Positions 5,784 through 5,952 of a stretch of DNA of 5,952 nt are shown here, in pieces (position 1 is the stretch's first letter; the number at the start of each line of letters is the position of its first letter). A model generated the notes under the pieces. It was not told the origin of the DNA and searched no databases. It saw nothing but the letters and a program-made list of their open reading frames with translations. Position numbers and translations under genes: made by a program. Origin of the DNA: Candidatus Zixiibacteriota bacterium (GTDB lineage: Bacteria; Zixibacteria; MSB-5A5; GN15; FEB-12). Location: assembly GCA_018816665.1 (NCBI GenBank), contig JAHIVM010000385.1, positions 1-5,952 of the forward strand. Direction: 5' to 3'.

Positions 5784-5952
5784 CTACCACCACGACCAAA
5801 ACTCGACCCGCAGCATGGAAAGCAGTTTCCTCAGCCCCTGCGAGGCCAACGAGGCCTCCCCGGTCTCGATTTTCGCATAGCCCGTCATGCCGTCGCGCAA
5901 CGTTCGGTCATCGTTGGCCAGCGTCACCACCACCGGAAAAAACAGCCCCTTG
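5784..5952 (-). CDS. HlyD-type periplasmic adaptor / M50-associated exporter subunit, C-terminal end only
   Basis: The last 55 residues are visible; the frame runs off the window end and stops at TAG (5786-5784). The fragment reads through a beta strand (LFFPVVVTLAND), the turn LRDGMTGYAKIETGE and a helix SLASQGLRKLLSMLRV, and ends EFWSWW. The hallmark is the GMTG-A-KI turn, which corresponds to the R-P-G-M-x-G-x-A-K-I element at the end of the barrel domain in HlyD/membrane-fusion proteins. A basic C-terminal helix followed by a Trp-rich end is, to my knowledge, common in HlyD parts linked to M50 (site-2 protease-like) membrane peptidases of peptide export clusters. Whether a peptidase domain is fused upstream cannot be seen. 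The expected role is in the cell envelope, moving a peptide or other substrate out of the cytoplasm. It lies upstream of, and in the same direction as, the 23-residue peptide gene. Confidence 0.72.
   Translation of the reverse strand, partial: KGLFFPVVVTLANDDRTLRDGMTGYAKIETGEASLASQGLRKLLSMLRVEFWSWW

Overview
The window looks like a bacterial chromosome segment, moderately GC-rich in its coding parts and clearly lower in GC in the 3' intergenic region. The gene content is a GAF/PAS sensor histidine kinase, a Ser/Thr kinase fused to a long TPR array, a DUF4390-like fragment and an HlyD-type exporter tail. This suggests a Gram-negative-type, environmentally responsive organism from Proteobacteria, Acidobacteria or a candidate phylum such as Zixibacteria. 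That placement is inference, because no marker gene is present.

Layout: 1-5342 is a plus-strand block. It holds the 3' end of a DUF4390-like gene (to 408), a cytoplasmic GAF-PAS-HisKA-HATPase histidine kinase (514-2325), and 8 bases later a 1002-residue Ser/Thr kinase with a C-terminal TPR superhelix (2334-5342). The two kinases are almost certainly co-translated and probably act in one signalling route. No response regulator is visible. From 5343 to the end the minus strand is used: the last 55 residues of an HlyD/M50-associated exporter subunit (stop at 5784), an intergenic stretch of about 340 bases, and a tiny gene for a 23-residue peptide (5447-5376).

The peptide gene is the most interesting part. 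It has a near-perfect Shine-Dalgarno sequence at 7-base spacing, a sigma70-like promoter about 110 bases upstream, a leader with several possible hairpins, and a textbook intrinsic terminator. That terminator lies inside the last codons of the convergent kinase gene and dictates its Lys-rich tail. The peptide lies downstream of, and on the same strand as, a protein whose C-terminus looks like the HlyD part of membrane peptidase/export systems. A small secreted or processed peptide with its own exporter is therefore a reasonable hypothesis. It is not shown by the sequence alone.
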